DNA of 64,000 nucleotides from JASGKO01 sp049840595 (GCA_049840595.1 JASGKO010000023.1:100911-164910); one strand, 5' to 3'. Counted from the stretch's first letter, positions 1 through 8,854 are shown. Notes: generated from the sequence alone by a model not told the origin. Translations and numbers: made by a program.

Positions 1-480
1 AGTGGACTTACCGGGACCGTGGGCTCGAAAGTCTCCTTCGTCAGTTTCAGCGGACTGGTGGGTTCGGGCACCATCAGTCAGACCTTGGGCACGAACTTTG
101 CCTCCGGCACTACTTATACACTTACCTTAAATGTCGCGGTATCCACACTTACCGGCCTGGCTACAAATACATTTATCAATCTACAAGCCGCAGGAACGAC
201 CGTAAGCAGCTACAACAGTGTAAATCTGGTGAACCTCCTACAAACGGCAAACCAGTTTTATCAAATATCCCTCAGCTATACCGCCACTTCCTCCGATGCC
301 GGTAAAGCAATCGGCCTTAGCTTTGGCACCGGAGCGGTCGCAAGCCTTTCGGGGACTACTTATTTCGACAACGCTCAGCTGATGGCCGTTCCCGAGCCGG
401 GCGTTTCTTTTCACTTGGTGTGGTGTGCCGGTTGGATGGTGTTGCGGAGGAGGCGGTGGATGGCTGGCTGGACGGAGTGA
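1..480 (+). CDS. PEP-CTERM domain protein, 5'-truncated
   Basis: The reading frame is open from the first base of the window and stops at 480, so the N-terminus lies outside. The visible 159 residues are Ser/Thr/Gly-rich with beta-type alternation, as in secreted Verrucomicrobiota proteins. The C-terminus has the PEP-CTERM pattern: VPEPG, a short hydrophobic stretch (SFHLVWCAGWMVL), then an RRRR cluster. This tail is known to direct export and sorting by an exosortase. The tail is slightly longer after the Arg cluster than usual. The function of the mature part cannot be told. Confidence 0.72.
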   Translation, partial: SGLTGTVGSKVSFVSFSGLVGSGTISQTLGTNFASGTTYTLTLNVAVSTLTGLATNTFINLQAAGTTVSSYNSVNLVNLLQTANQFYQISLSYTATSSDAGKAIGLSFGTGAVASLSGTTYFDNAQLMAVPEPGVSFHLVWCAGWMVLRRRRWMAGWTE

Positions 481-733
481 GCGAGAAGAAGGCGGCAGGA
501 CTCGCCGGGAGCTCTAAACGGTTTCCGGAACGGGTCGCCAGATTTGATCTGGCGCGGGATGCAGGATGGATGGCGTGGAGGAGGACGGTGATGGTGGAAA
601 TGGAAGTTGGTGGCGGAGGGTGGGAGGGCCCGGGCCGGAATCTGAAAATGGTTCCAGCCCGGGCCACCAAGTGCCAGACCTTAAGCAGGTGAAAACCTTT
701 TCGAGGCAACATCACCCAAAAAACGCGCGGGTG

Positions 734-876
734 TTTTTTAGAGCCTGTGAAAAACGGGCATGGTTGGCGTTGCTCACTCCTTGCAGATTACGGTGGCTGT
801 GTGCGCCACACTCGTCTGCCAACTCCCGTTTTTCCCTCCCGCCCACCCTTGCCTAATTTTTTCACAGGCTCTAAAA
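734..876. repeat. MITE-like element with 19-20 bp terminal inverted repeats
   Basis: TTTTAGAGCCTGTGAAAAA at about 736-754 is matched by its reverse complement at about 857-875. A second inner pairing (ACGGG..GTTGGC near 755-772 against GCCAACTCCCGT near 817-830) suggests the whole 140 bp can fold back on itself. No ORF inside looks real. The right end lies only about 7 bases before the lpxI start, so the element forms the immediate upstream region of the lipid A operon. The rest of the gene-free stretch 481-733 shows nothing I recognise. Confidence 0.7.
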
Positions 877-882
877 CGAGGC

Positions 883-1698
883 GTGGAAATACCCGCTAAC
901 TTTGGAATCATCGCCGGCAATGGCGCTTATCCCCTGCAAATGGCTCGCGCCGCGCGCGCAGCCGGGGTGAAAAAGATCGTTGCTGCGGCGTTTGAAAACG
1001 AAACCCGCCCGGAATTGGCCGGGCTGGTGGATGAAATCGAGTGGATGCGGGTGGGCCAGCTCGGGAAAATGATTAAATGCTTCGCAAAACGCGGGGTCAC
1101 CCAGGTGGTAATGGCGGGGCAGATCGCGCCGAAAAACCTCTTCGATCTGCGACCCGATGTGAAGGCCCTGCTCGTGCTCGGGCGGCTCAAGCAGCGCAAT
1201 GCAGAGACGATTTTCAGCGCGATCGGCGACGAACTCGGCAAGGCCGGGGTCACCCTGATGCCCGCAACCACCTTCATGGACGATCAACTGGCCGTCGAGG
1301 GACTGATTGCCGGGCCAAAGATCAGCGAACGCGAATTAGATGACATCGCTTTTGGTTTTGAGATCGCCAAGGAAACCAGCCGCCTGGATATCGGGCAGAC
1401 GGTGGTGGTGAAAAACGGGACGGTGCTCGCAGTGGAAGCTTTTGAAGGAACGAATGCCGCGATCAAGCGCGGCGGGGAACTCGGGCGCGGCGAGGCCATC
1501 GTGGCCAAGGTTTCGAAGCCGAATCACGATTTTCGCTTCGACGTGCCGGTGATCGGGCCGCAGACCCTGGAAACCGCCCGCGAGGCGGGCATTCGCATCA
1601 TCGCGGTGGAGGCGGGCCGCACGCTCTTTGTCGAGCGCGAGGCAGTCTTTGCCGCCGCCGCTCAGCATCGCATCTCCATTTACGGACAACGCTTATGA
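883..1698 (+). CDS. lpxI: UDP-2,3-diacylglucosamine pyrophosphatase LpxI
   Basis: LpxI (DUF1009 family) hydrolyses UDP-2,3-diacylglucosamine to lipid X and UMP in lipid A synthesis, replacing LpxH in many bacteria. The protein begins with the family N-terminus FGIIAGNGAYP, and carries GQLGKMIKCF and VVMAGQIAP segments at the expected places; 271 aa is the normal length. I chose GTG at 883 because the frame upstream runs into the MITE-like repeat. An in-frame ATG at 760 inside the repeat would add 41 non-homologous residues. The stop overlaps the next start (ATGA), and lpxB follows two genes on, supporting the lipid A role. Confidence 0.9.
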   Translation: MEIPANFGIIAGNGAYPLQMARAARAAGVKKIVAAAFENETRPELAGLVDEIEWMRVGQLGKMIKCFAKRGVTQVVMAGQIAPKNLFDLRPDVKALLVLGRLKQRNAETIFSAIGDELGKAGVTLMPATTFMDDQLAVEGLIAGPKISERELDDIAFGFEIAKETSRLDIGQTVVVKNGTVLAVEAFEGTNAAIKRGGELGRGEAIVAKVSKPNHDFRFDVPVIGPQTLETAREAGIRIIAVEAGRTLFVEREAVFAAAAQHRISIYGQRL

Positions 1699-2702
1699 AC
1701 TCACTCAGAATCGGCGTCATCGGCGTCGGCCACATTGGAAAAATCCACGCTCGCGTGCTTTCGGAGTTGGGCAACGCAAAATTTACCGCCGTCTATGATG
1801 CAAATACGGAGATGGCGCGCGAGGTGGCGGCGAAATACGGGGTGCGCGCCGCAAGTTCGTTGGAGGAATACGCCACCCTGGTGGATGCCACCAGCATTGC
1901 CACCCCGACCCCCACGCATTACGAAACTGCCAAGTTTTTGCTGAACGCGGGCAAGCATTGCCTGATCGAGAAACCAATTGCCGAAAACACCGCGCATGCG
2001 AGCGAGATCGCCGCCCTGGCGAAACAGCAGCAGCTCGTGCTGCAAGTGGGGCATATCGAGCGTTTCAACCCGGTGCTAAGCGCGCTGGAGGCGCATCTCA
2101 CCCGCCCGCGTTTTATCGAGGCGCATCGCCTCTCCCCCTACCCCAACCGCAGCACCGAGATCGGCGTGGTGCTCGACCTGATGATCCACGACATCGAGAT
2201 TATCCTGCACCTCGTACGCTCGCCGGTGAAAAGCATCGATGCGGTGGGCGTGCCGGTATTCAGCCGCGGCGAGGATATTGCCAATGCGCGCATCCGCTTT
2301 GAAAATGGTTGCGTGGCAAATATGACCGCCAGCCGCATCAGCCCCGAGAAGATGAGAAAAATCCGCGTCTTCCAGGAGAACGCCTACCTCTCGCTCGATT
2401 ACCAGGCGCAGGAGGGCTACATGTTCCGCCTGGCAGATTCGGATGCGGAGACCAGTTCGCTTTTCAAGAAACTGCTCAGTGCAAAGGACTCCGCGATCAT
2501 CAGCGAATTTGCCGGACGCAAGATCGTGCGCGAACCCGTGGATATCGAGAAGGGCGAGCCGATGAAACGCGAGCTGGAATCCTTCGCCGCGTGCTGCATC
2601 GCCGGGGCCGAGCCCAAAGTGACCGGACCACAGGCCACCGCCGCGCTGGCGCTCGCGATGGAGATCACGGAGATGATCGCTGCTTCCAACGCCCAATCAT
2701 GA
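1695..2702 (+). CDS. Gfo/Idh/MocA family NAD(P)-dependent oxidoreductase in the lipid A operon
   Basis: The 335-aa protein has an N-terminal Rossmann fold (IGVIGVGHIGKIHARVL, residues 5-21), the conserved EKP motif (CLIEKPIAEN, near 91-100) and a C-terminal Gfo/Idh/MocA sensor domain with a typical MIHDIEIIL motif. Such enzymes oxidise sugars or nucleotide sugars. It is translationally coupled to both lpxI and lpxB (4-base ATGA overlaps each side), so a nucleotide-sugar substrate of lipid A synthesis is likely. GnnA, the UDP-GlcNAc 3-dehydrogenase that makes 3-amino lipid A, belongs to this family, but no GnnB-type aminotransferase is in the window, so that assignment is only a suggestion. 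Confidence 0.88.
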   Translation: MNSLRIGVIGVGHIGKIHARVLSELGNAKFTAVYDANTEMAREVAAKYGVRAASSLEEYATLVDATSIATPTPTHYETAKFLLNAGKHCLIEKPIAENTAHASEIAALAKQQQLVLQVGHIERFNPVLSALEAHLTRPRFIEAHRLSPYPNRSTEIGVVLDLMIHDIEIILHLVRSPVKSIDAVGVPVFSRGEDIANARIRFENGCVANMTASRISPEKMRKIRVFQENAYLSLDYQAQEGYMFRLADSDAETSSLFKKLLSAKDSAIISEFAGRKIVREPVDIEKGEPMKRELESFAACCIAGAEPKVTGPQATAALALAMEITEMIAASNAQS

Positions 2703-3823
2703 AGCTTTTTCTCGTCGCCGGCGAAGCCAGCGGAGACGCCCGCGCCGCCGAGCTAATGCGTAGCCTGCAGGAACTGCACGGCGACGGGCTGGAATTTCAC
2801 GGCCTCGGCGGCCCCCAGATGCACGCACTCTCGCAGGGCAACATCCGTGATTGGACCGATCGTGCGGGCGTGATCGGATTCATCGACGTAATCAAGAACT
2901 ACGGCTACTTCCAACGCGAATTCAACGCCGCACTGGCGGCGATCGAGCGGCTGAAACCGGAGGCGGTGATCTTCATCGATTACCCGGGCTTCAATCTCCG
3001 GATGGCCGCGGCGATCAAAGCACGCGCCCGGTCGCCGAAGGTGATCTATTACATCAGCCCACAAGTCTGGGCCTGGCATCGCAGCCGCATCCCAAAGATG
3101 GCGAAGACAATCGATCTGATGCTGTGCCTTTTCCCCTTTGAAAAGCCGCTCTACGAGCAATCGGGACTGCGCACCGAGTTCGTCGGCCATCCCATGCTCG
3201 ATTCGCTGCAGGCGAAGCGGATCGCCGGGCCGCGCGAGGAAAATCTCGTGGCGCTCCTGCCGGGGAGTCGCAAGCGCGAGGTGAAGAAGATTTTCCCCAC
3301 CATGCTCGCTACGGCCGCCCTGCTCCACCAACGTAAACCCGGCCTGCACTTTGCCGCTGCCGCGTCCTCGGAAAAAATGCGGGAGTTGATGCAGGAGGAA
3401 CTCGCCCAATATCCCGGTGTGCCGTGCGAAATCTCGCTGCGCAATGCCTACGATCTGATGCAGCGCGCCGCCGTGGGCATGGTCGCCAGCGGCACCGCCA
3501 CGCTGGAGGCCTGCTATTTCCGCCTGCCCTTTGCACTCGTCTATCGTGTGGCATGGCTCACCTATGAGATTGGACGCCGGGTCATCCGCGTGCCTTTCAT
3601 CGGCATGGCGAATATTCTCGCCGGACGTGAAGTCATCCGCGAATTCATCCAGAGCAATGCGCAACCGGAAGCGCTGGCCAATTACTTGCAGGGCTTGCTG
3701 GAAAAGCCCGAGACCCGCACCGCCCTGATCGCCGGAACCGACTCCGCGATTGCCACGCTCGGTGAAGGCGGTGCCGCCAAACGCGCGGCCGAAGCGGTGC
3801 TGAAAGAACTCAATCTTAATTAA
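2699..3823 (+). CDS. lpxB: lipid-A-disaccharide synthase LpxB
   Basis: LpxB condenses UDP-2,3-diacylglucosamine with lipid X to form the lipid A disaccharide at the inner membrane. Clear GT19 hallmarks: FLVAGEASGD at residues 4-13, FIDYPGFNLR, YYISPQVWAWH, LLPGSRKREV and GTATLEA near the C-terminus. The length, 374 aa, is normal. The ATG at 2699 overlaps the stop of the upstream oxidoreductase and gives the usual family N-terminus; the same frame is open further upstream but only as a shadow of that gene. Confidence 0.95.
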   Translation: MKLFLVAGEASGDARAAELMRSLQELHGDGLEFHGLGGPQMHALSQGNIRDWTDRAGVIGFIDVIKNYGYFQREFNAALAAIERLKPEAVIFIDYPGFNLRMAAAIKARARSPKVIYYISPQVWAWHRSRIPKMAKTIDLMLCLFPFEKPLYEQSGLRTEFVGHPMLDSLQAKRIAGPREENLVALLPGSRKREVKKIFPTMLATAALLHQRKPGLHFAAAASSEKMRELMQEELAQYPGVPCEISLRNAYDLMQRAAVGMVASGTATLEACYFRLPFALVYRVAWLTYEIGRRVIRVPFIGMANILAGREVIREFIQSNAQPEALANYLQGLLEKPETRTALIAGTDSAIATLGEGGAAKRAAEAVLKELNLN

Positions 3824-3951
3824 CCACCAAGGCACCAGGACACCAAGGAAGAGAAAAACGAGGATGGTTGCGTAGAAAACACGTCGCAACCCCCGCCATT
3901 CCTCTCATCTCCCACAGCAAAACCTTGGTGCCTTGGGGTCTTGGTGATTAA
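3817..3951. repeat. imperfect inverted repeat (CCAAGGCACCA family)
   Basis: ACCACCAAGGCACCAGGACA (from 3823) and its near reverse complement around 3923-3951 (CCTTGGTGCCTTGGGGTCTT) face each other across about 75 bp. It fills most of the gap between lpxB and the HIT gene. This AC-rich triplet-like repeat type is dispersed in many environmental genomes; a sequence of similar style occurs at 26455-26487. Confidence 0.6.
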
Positions 3952-3961
3952 TATTCCGCCG

Positions 3962-4465
3962 ATGAGCTTTCCTGAACAAGAACTGAACTCGCTCTGGTCG
4001 CCCTGGCGCTTCCAATATTACACGGCTCCGAAAGTCCCCGATTTCATGCTGGCGGCAGGCCAGTCCTCGGACGATGCGGCGCACCTGGTGGTAGCCCGGC
4101 GGAAGTACTGTTTCCTCATGATGAATCGCTACCCCTACAGCGTGGGACATCTCATGGCCGTGCCCTATCGCAAGGTGGCCGAGGTCGTGGACCTGAGCAG
4201 CGACGAATGGCTGGAACTGCAGGAACTCACCGTGCTGGGGCAGAAGCTGCTCCGGGAAGTCGTGAAAGCGCATGGTTTCAACATCGGCCTGAACTGCGGC
4301 ACCTGCGCCGGGGCGGGGTATGCCGATCATCTGCACCTGCACCTCGTCCCGCGCTGGGAGGGCGATCACAACTTCATGCCAGTGCTGGCGGGCACGCACA
4401 TCCAAGCGCAGCCGCTGGACCAACTTTATGCCCGACTGCGGGCGGTGCTGGAGGAATGGAAATAG
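3962..4465 (+). CDS. HIT family nucleotide hydrolase/transferase
   Basis: A 167-aa histidine-triad protein. The HxHxH signature is in ADHLHLHLVPRW in the last third, with the central His expected to be the nucleophile; the upstream SVGHLMAVPYR segment is also typical of the Ap4A phosphorylase/FHIT-like branch. Substrates of this family are AMP-linked nucleotides such as Ap4A. I prefer ATG 3962 to the GTG at 3941, which lies inside the repeat. The next gene begins 25 bases downstream. Confidence 0.87.
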   Translation: MSFPEQELNSLWSPWRFQYYTAPKVPDFMLAAGQSSDDAAHLVVARRKYCFLMMNRYPYSVGHLMAVPYRKVAEVVDLSSDEWLELQELTVLGQKLLREVVKAHGFNIGLNCGTCAGAGYADHLHLHLVPRWEGDHNFMPVLAGTHIQAQPLDQLYARLRAVLEEWK

Positions 4466-4490
4466 CGGCAGGAGGCCCGGCGACAGCTCA

Positions 4491-5195
4491 ATGGACAGCC
4501 TCGATTTCGTCGATCTCCTCAAGTGGTACCTGGTCTTTCTTTTCTCCACCTCGGCCCACGAGGCGGCCCATGCCTGGGCAGCCTTGAAGCTGGGCGATGA
4601 TACCGCGCACCGGGGCGGGCAGGTGACACTCGATCCCACCCCGCACATCAAGCGCGCGCCGATGGGAATGGTCGTGGTGCCGATTGTCTCGTTTCTCGCG
4701 GGCGGTTGGATGATCGGCTGGGCGAGTGCGCCTTACAACGTGGCCTGGGCGTTGACCTACCCGCGTCGGGCGGCCCTGATGGCGCTTACCGGGCCGCTGG
4801 CAAACTTCACCCTCGTGATCCTCGCCGCGATCGCAATCAAGGTCGGAATCGCGGCCCATTATTTCCAGGCTCCTTTCCATCTTGGCTTTACCCATCTGGT
4901 GGATGCGACCGGGGACGGACTCGGTGAATTTTCCGCCAAGGTGTTGAGCATCACGTTCTCCCTGAATCTGCTCCTGGGCACCTTTAACCTGTTGCCCCTG
5001 CCTCCGCTGGACGGTTCCAGCCTGCCGCTGCTTTTCACCCAGGGCGAAACTACCCGCAAGTTGTATGCGTTCATTCACCAGGGTGGCTTGCAGATGATCG
5101 GCCTCTTTATCGCGTGGAAGGTTTTCGGAACGATTTTTCACCCGATATTGCTTTGGGCGGTGAACCTGCTATATCCGAGCGGCGGTTCTATCTGA
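4491..5195 (+). CDS. site-2-protease-like membrane metallopeptidase (M50 family)
   Basis: This 234-aa integral membrane protein has the zinc-binding HExxH motif as HEAAHAW at residues 23-29 in the first membrane segment. The second M50 motif is in FNLLPLPPLDGS, where Asp supplies the third ligand. Several hydrophobic segments separate them. These rhomboid-like small peptidases (FpvI/YwhC type, without PDZ domain) cleave substrates in or near the membrane; the target is unknown. Start ATG 4491 places HExxH at the usual distance from the N-terminus. Confidence 0.87.
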   Translation: MDSLDFVDLLKWYLVFLFSTSAHEAAHAWAALKLGDDTAHRGGQVTLDPTPHIKRAPMGMVVVPIVSFLAGGWMIGWASAPYNVAWALTYPRRAALMALTGPLANFTLVILAAIAIKVGIAAHYFQAPFHLGFTHLVDATGDGLGEFSAKVLSITFSLNLLLGTFNLLPLPPLDGSSLPLLFTQGETTRKLYAFIHQGGLQMIGLFIAWKVFGTIFHPILLWAVNLLYPSGGSI

Positions 5196-5216
5196 GCGTA
5201 AGAAAACAAAGGTATT

Positions 5217-6113
5217 ATGAAACACATTCGGTTCGGTTCGGTTTTGGCTGCAGCACTGGCACTCCTTATTCTGCCCGCTTTTGCGGATGACTCCGCCGTC
5301 ACCACCAAGGACGAAGCACAGGCGATCGTCTCCTCCCTGCGCCCGCAAAAGGGGAACATCGTGATCGGCAATGGGGTGGCCAAGCTGAACGTGCCGGAGC
5401 AGTTCGTCTATCTCGACAGTGCGGATGCGGACAGCATCCTCGTTCGGCTCTGGCACAATCCCCCGGGCACCAAGGTGCTGGGCATGCTCATGCCAGCCAA
5501 CAGCTCCCCCCTTTCCCCGGATAACTGGGCCGTCACGATCGAATACGAGGAGGACGGCTATGTGAAGGATGACGACGCGGGAAAGATTAATTACAACGAC
5601 CTGCTCAAACAAATGAACCAGGGCGCACAGGAGGCCAACGCCGAGCGTGAGAAGCAGGGCTATCCAGCAGTGCAAAACATCAGCTGGGCGGAAACCCCGA
5701 GCTACGACCAGGCAACGCACAAGCTCTACTGGGCCAAGGACATCAGCTTTGCCGGCGAGGAGGAGCATACGCTCAACTACAACATCCGCGTGCTCGGTCG
5801 CCGCGGCGTGCTGGTGCTAAACGCCATCGCCGGAGTCTCCCAACTCCCGGAAATCAAAAAATCGACCCCGCAGATTCTCTCGATGGTCGATTTCAACGAG
5901 GGCAGCCGTTACACCGATTTCAATTCCTCGACCGACAAGGTGGCTACCTATGGCATCGCCGCACTGGTGGCGGGTGGGGTAGCCGCCAAACTGGGCCTGT
6001 TCAAAGTGATCATCGCCGGGCTCATCGCGGCCAAGAAATTCGTCGTCATGGCCGTCGTCGCCGTCGTCGCTGCCTTCAAAAAGTTCTTCAAAAAGAAGGA
6101 ACCGATGGCCTAA
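5217..6113 (+). CDS. DUF2167 membrane-anchored protein
   Basis: The 298-aa protein starts with a signal peptide (cleavage likely after LPAFA). It contains the DUF2167 signature WAETPSYDQATHKLYWAK followed by LNYNIRVLGRRGVLVLN. The C-terminus has hydrophobic segments (AALVAGGVAAKLGLFKVIIAG and AVVAVVAAF) and ends in a Lys-rich tail, FKKFFKKKEP, expected to be cytoplasmic. The family is widespread in Gram-negative bacteria, and its biochemical role is not established. It starts 21 bases after the peptidase gene and may share its transcript. Confidence 0.87.
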   Translation: MKHIRFGSVLAAALALLILPAFADDSAVTTKDEAQAIVSSLRPQKGNIVIGNGVAKLNVPEQFVYLDSADADSILVRLWHNPPGTKVLGMLMPANSSPLSPDNWAVTIEYEEDGYVKDDDAGKINYNDLLKQMNQGAQEANAEREKQGYPAVQNISWAETPSYDQATHKLYWAKDISFAGEEEHTLNYNIRVLGRRGVLVLNAIAGVSQLPEIKKSTPQILSMVDFNEGSRYTDFNSSTDKVATYGIAALVAGGVAAKLGLFKVIIAGLIAAKKFVVMAVVAVVAAFKKFFKKKEPMA

Positions 6114-6174
6114 AGACTGTCGTCACGAGATTGATAGGGATGTTAAAGCTTGAGAAGTAGATGTCCTCTACTCT

Positions 6175-6945
6175 GGAAAAAACGATCCACCGCCCCATGA
6201 TCTACGTGATGAAGCTAGGCAGCTCCCAGAGACGCATCTTCCTAGTCGCAAAGGGGTCTGGGGCGGTTTAGCCAAAGACAACCGGCAGTTTATCAACGCG
6301 GTGCGGTGGATCTTACACACCGGGGCTCCCTAGTGGGATTTGCCGCCAGATTGTGGAGATTGGAAAAATACTCATCAGCACTTTTGCCGCTAGCGAGACA
6401 AAGATGAGTGGCTGGGCATTGACGCCAGTCATATCAAACTCCCCCTCATGCAACTAGGGCCGTCGGCGACAATCAAGCCATGGGGAAGGCTCAAGAGGGC
6501 TCAACCCCAAGATTCATCTGGCCGTGAATGTGCATGGTTTGCCGCTCCGAGTGCTTGTTACAGAAGCTGCCAGCGCGAATTGTGTCCAAGCGCTTCCTTT
6601 GATCGCAGGGATGGATGCCGATTGTCGGGTGGCTGATTGTGGGTATGATACCAATGCCATTCTCGCCCAAGCGCAAGCTCAAGGAATGGAGCCGGTTATC
6701 CCGCCCAGAAAACACCGCCTCTTTCTGCGGCCTTACGATCAGCACCCCTACCGACTGCGACATTTGGTCGAAAACGCCATTCTCCGACGCAAGGGCTGGC
6801 GCAGCATCGTCACCAGATACGCCAAGCGTAACTCCCCATCGTGCAAATCCGCTGCATGTCTCTTTAGCTTTCCATCTCGTAAAAAGAGAAAAAAAACTGA
6901 TAGGCAGGCTCACCTCTTGGAGAGGGAGTTTCAATTTGTCTAAAG
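6175..6945 (+). mobile_element. decayed IS5-family transposase
   Basis: Across shifting frames the sequence reads as an IS5-type DDE transposase. It shows DNRQFINAVRWILHTGAPW followed by a TAG near 6331, then DEWLGIDASHIK, then LRVLVTEAASANCVQALPLI, VADCGYDTNAIL, EPVIPPRKHRLF and LRHLVENAILRR. In-frame stops and at least two frame changes (about 6450 and 6520) make it non-functional. I could not identify terminal inverted repeats or a target duplication. The element lies between the DUF2167 gene and the convergent regulator; bases 6114-6174 hold nothing recognisable. Confidence 0.85.
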
Positions 6946-7014
6946 ATGAGAGAGACAATCCTTCTGTGAAATTTTTGAGGGGAAAAGGGCGGGCTCTGGG
7001 GAAGCGGTGGAAAA

Positions 7015-7686
7015 TCAAGCTGATTGATGGCGTCGGACAAAATGCTCGGCGCGGCGGCGGAGATCGGCTGCTCCGGTGAGACCGAGCTTTTCCTTGATGC
7101 GTTTGTGGTAGGTTTCGACCGTTTTGATGCTGGTACCGAGTTTCATCGCTACAGTTGCCGTGGTCGCGCCAGCGCCGGTGAGCAGGAAGACCTCCGTCTC
7201 GCGCATGGAGAGGCTCGAGACAGGATGTGAGCGAAGTTGAAGCCCACCATCGGCCATTTTTTTTACCAGGACACCGGCGACCCGGCGGCTGGCAAACAGT
7301 TCTCCCTCGCCCACTCTTTTCAAAGCGTGCAGGACTTCGTCGGGCTCTTCCTGCTTGGAGACGTAGCCCCGGGCTCCCGCATTGAAGACGCGCTGGAGAG
7401 ACGCCGCATCCTCGAAGGCGGAGATGACCATGGAACGGCTGCGGGGGCTCAAAGCGGTGAAATCGCGCAGGATGCCAGGAACGGATGCAAATTGCTGATC
7501 GGCGTTCATGATAATGATCGCGGGTGACAGCTCTTGGCAGAGTCTTCTGGCGGTGCTGAACTCGCCCGTTTCCGCGCAAATTTCATAATGCCCATTTGCC
7601 CGGATGAGCATGGCAATGCCAAGCCTCATCAAAGGGTAATCACCGACCAGCAGCACGCGCTCTTTCACCGGGGTTTCCGAGTCCAT
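7015..7686 (-). CDS. LuxR/NarL-type response regulator with degenerate receiver domain
   Basis: The 223-aa protein has a receiver domain (about 10-125) and a C-terminal LuxR-type HTH (LSMRETEVFLL through TSIKTVETYHKRIKEKLGL). In the receiver the first acidic pair is reduced to GD (residues 15-16). The phospho-acceptor position reads IIIMNADQQ, so Asn61 replaces Asp. The Ser/Thr of strand 4 (MVISAFED) and the Lys of strand 5 (GYVSKQ) remain. It is therefore likely phosphorylation-independent or constitutively active (inference). No histidine kinase is adjacent. The gene is divergent from the YadA-head gene across a 426-base region with repeated CCYGACAG motifs. Confidence 0.88.
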   Translation of the reverse strand: MDSETPVKERVLLVGDYPLMRLGIAMLIRANGHYEICAETGEFSTARRLCQELSPAIIIMNADQQFASVPGILRDFTALSPRSRSMVISAFEDAASLQRVFNAGARGYVSKQEEPDEVLHALKRVGEGELFASRRVAGVLVKKMADGGLQLRSHPVSSLSMRETEVFLLTGAGATTATVAMKLGTSIKTVETYHKRIKEKLGLTGAADLRRRAEHFVRRHQSA

Positions 7687-7790
7687 AGATCATCTTGATT
7701 CTTTGGGAGTATAGGATGGAAGCGCCAAAATTTTCAAGTTGGAAAGTGGTCGCAAAAAGAAAGGAAGAGCCGGAGAAGGAGGGCATTTTT

Positions 7791-7935
7791 CCTGACAGCG
7801 GGTAGCTTGATTTATTGAAGAATTGAACGGAGCTGTCGGGTATTTTCACTGATTTTAGGGCTCGCTTTCCCGACAGGTGATGTCCTGAAAACCGATACTG
7901 GAAGCTGACGAGGAATTCGGGTCGCGGCCTGACAG
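7791..7935. promoter_or_regulatory. four CCYGACAG boxes between regulator and adhesin-like gene
   Basis: CCTGACAG occurs at 7791-7798 and 7928-7935, CCCGACAG at 7869-7876, and its reverse complement CTGTCGGG at 7833-7840. The middle two form an inverted pair with 28 bases between. All sit in the intergenic region between the divergent regulator (start 7686) and the YadA-head gene (start 8113). They may be operator sites for the neighbouring LuxR-type protein. The rest of 7687-8112 shows no gene. Confidence 0.4.
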
Positions 7936-8112
7936 ACAGCCGTGAAATAACCTGCTGAGATGGCTGGATGCGAGGGCGAGAGCAGGAAAAAAATAAAAGT
8001 CTATTTTGGAAAACCTAAATCACGGCGCGAAGAATCGCTCTCCTCTCCAGAACCGCAACTTCCATTCACCAGTTCGCACCGTCATTCAACGCCAGGAAGA
8101 AAAACTCCCATT

Positions 8113-8854
8113 ATGAAAAACACGATTCTTTACTCTTCTCATTGCAGAGCCATTCGATCTGCAATTTTGTGCGGTTTGGCAATCTCAGCCGGCTTGGCCG
8201 GGGTGAGCTTCGGTTCGTGCAGATGGGATTAATGGCTCTTACACGATCGGGAGTGGAAATACGGCCAGTGGCACTGATTCGGTGGCGATCGGGCAAGGGG
8301 TTCAGGTTACTGGCAACTATTCATTGGGAGTGGGGCAGGATGTGATCGCAGGTGGTGATTTTTCGTTGGCGGCGGGAGGGTCCGAGGCTGACGGGGAGTT
8401 GTCGACGGCTTTGGGAGGCTCTTATGCGAGCAATTACGGCGCGACAGCTTTCGGAACCTCGGAAGCTGACGGACTATGTTCTGTAGCCGGCGGTGCTGCC
8501 GTCGCATCCGGCAATAATAGCGTGGCCTTTGGGAATACTTCAAATGCATCAGGTCCGTTAACATTCGCAATTGGAACTGCTGTCAATGCTACTGGGTATT
8601 ATTCCATGGCACTGGGATATCTTACAACGTCGCAGGTCTACCGTTCCACAGTGGTGGGTAGCTATAACAAATTGAGAGGGGGGAGTGCCAATACGTGGGT
8701 GGCGACGGATGATTTGTTTGTGATTGGCAATGGTTCGGGCTACGGCACAAATGCATATAGCAATGCCGTTGTCGTACGGAAAGATGGCGCAGTGCTGATT
8801 CACCCGACGGGAGACATCAGTATGGGTATTTTCGCCAATGGCGATCAACCTTAA
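8113..8854 (+). CDS. secreted YadA-head-repeat protein, frameshifted
   Basis: A signal-peptide-like start (MKNTILYSSHCRAIRSAILC then hydrophobic, to VSFGS) is read from ATG 8113 but hits a stop at 8230. One base over, the frame continues from about 8218 as DGINGSYTIGSGNTASGTDS and on to 8854, with many SxAxG repeats (DSVAIGQG, YSLGVGQD, FSLAAGG, TAFGTSE, NSVAFGN, YSMALGY). These are the left-handed beta-roll head repeats of trimeric autotransporter adhesins. No coiled-coil stalk or YadA membrane anchor follows, so it is probably a secreted or cell-associated protein rather than a complete adhesin. The frameshift near 8215 may be a sequencing error. Confidence 0.75.

Noticed and set aside
2309..2698. 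N-terminal extension of LpxB
   Set aside because: It is an alternate-frame reading of the upstream oxidoreductase gene; LpxB homology begins at ATG 2699.
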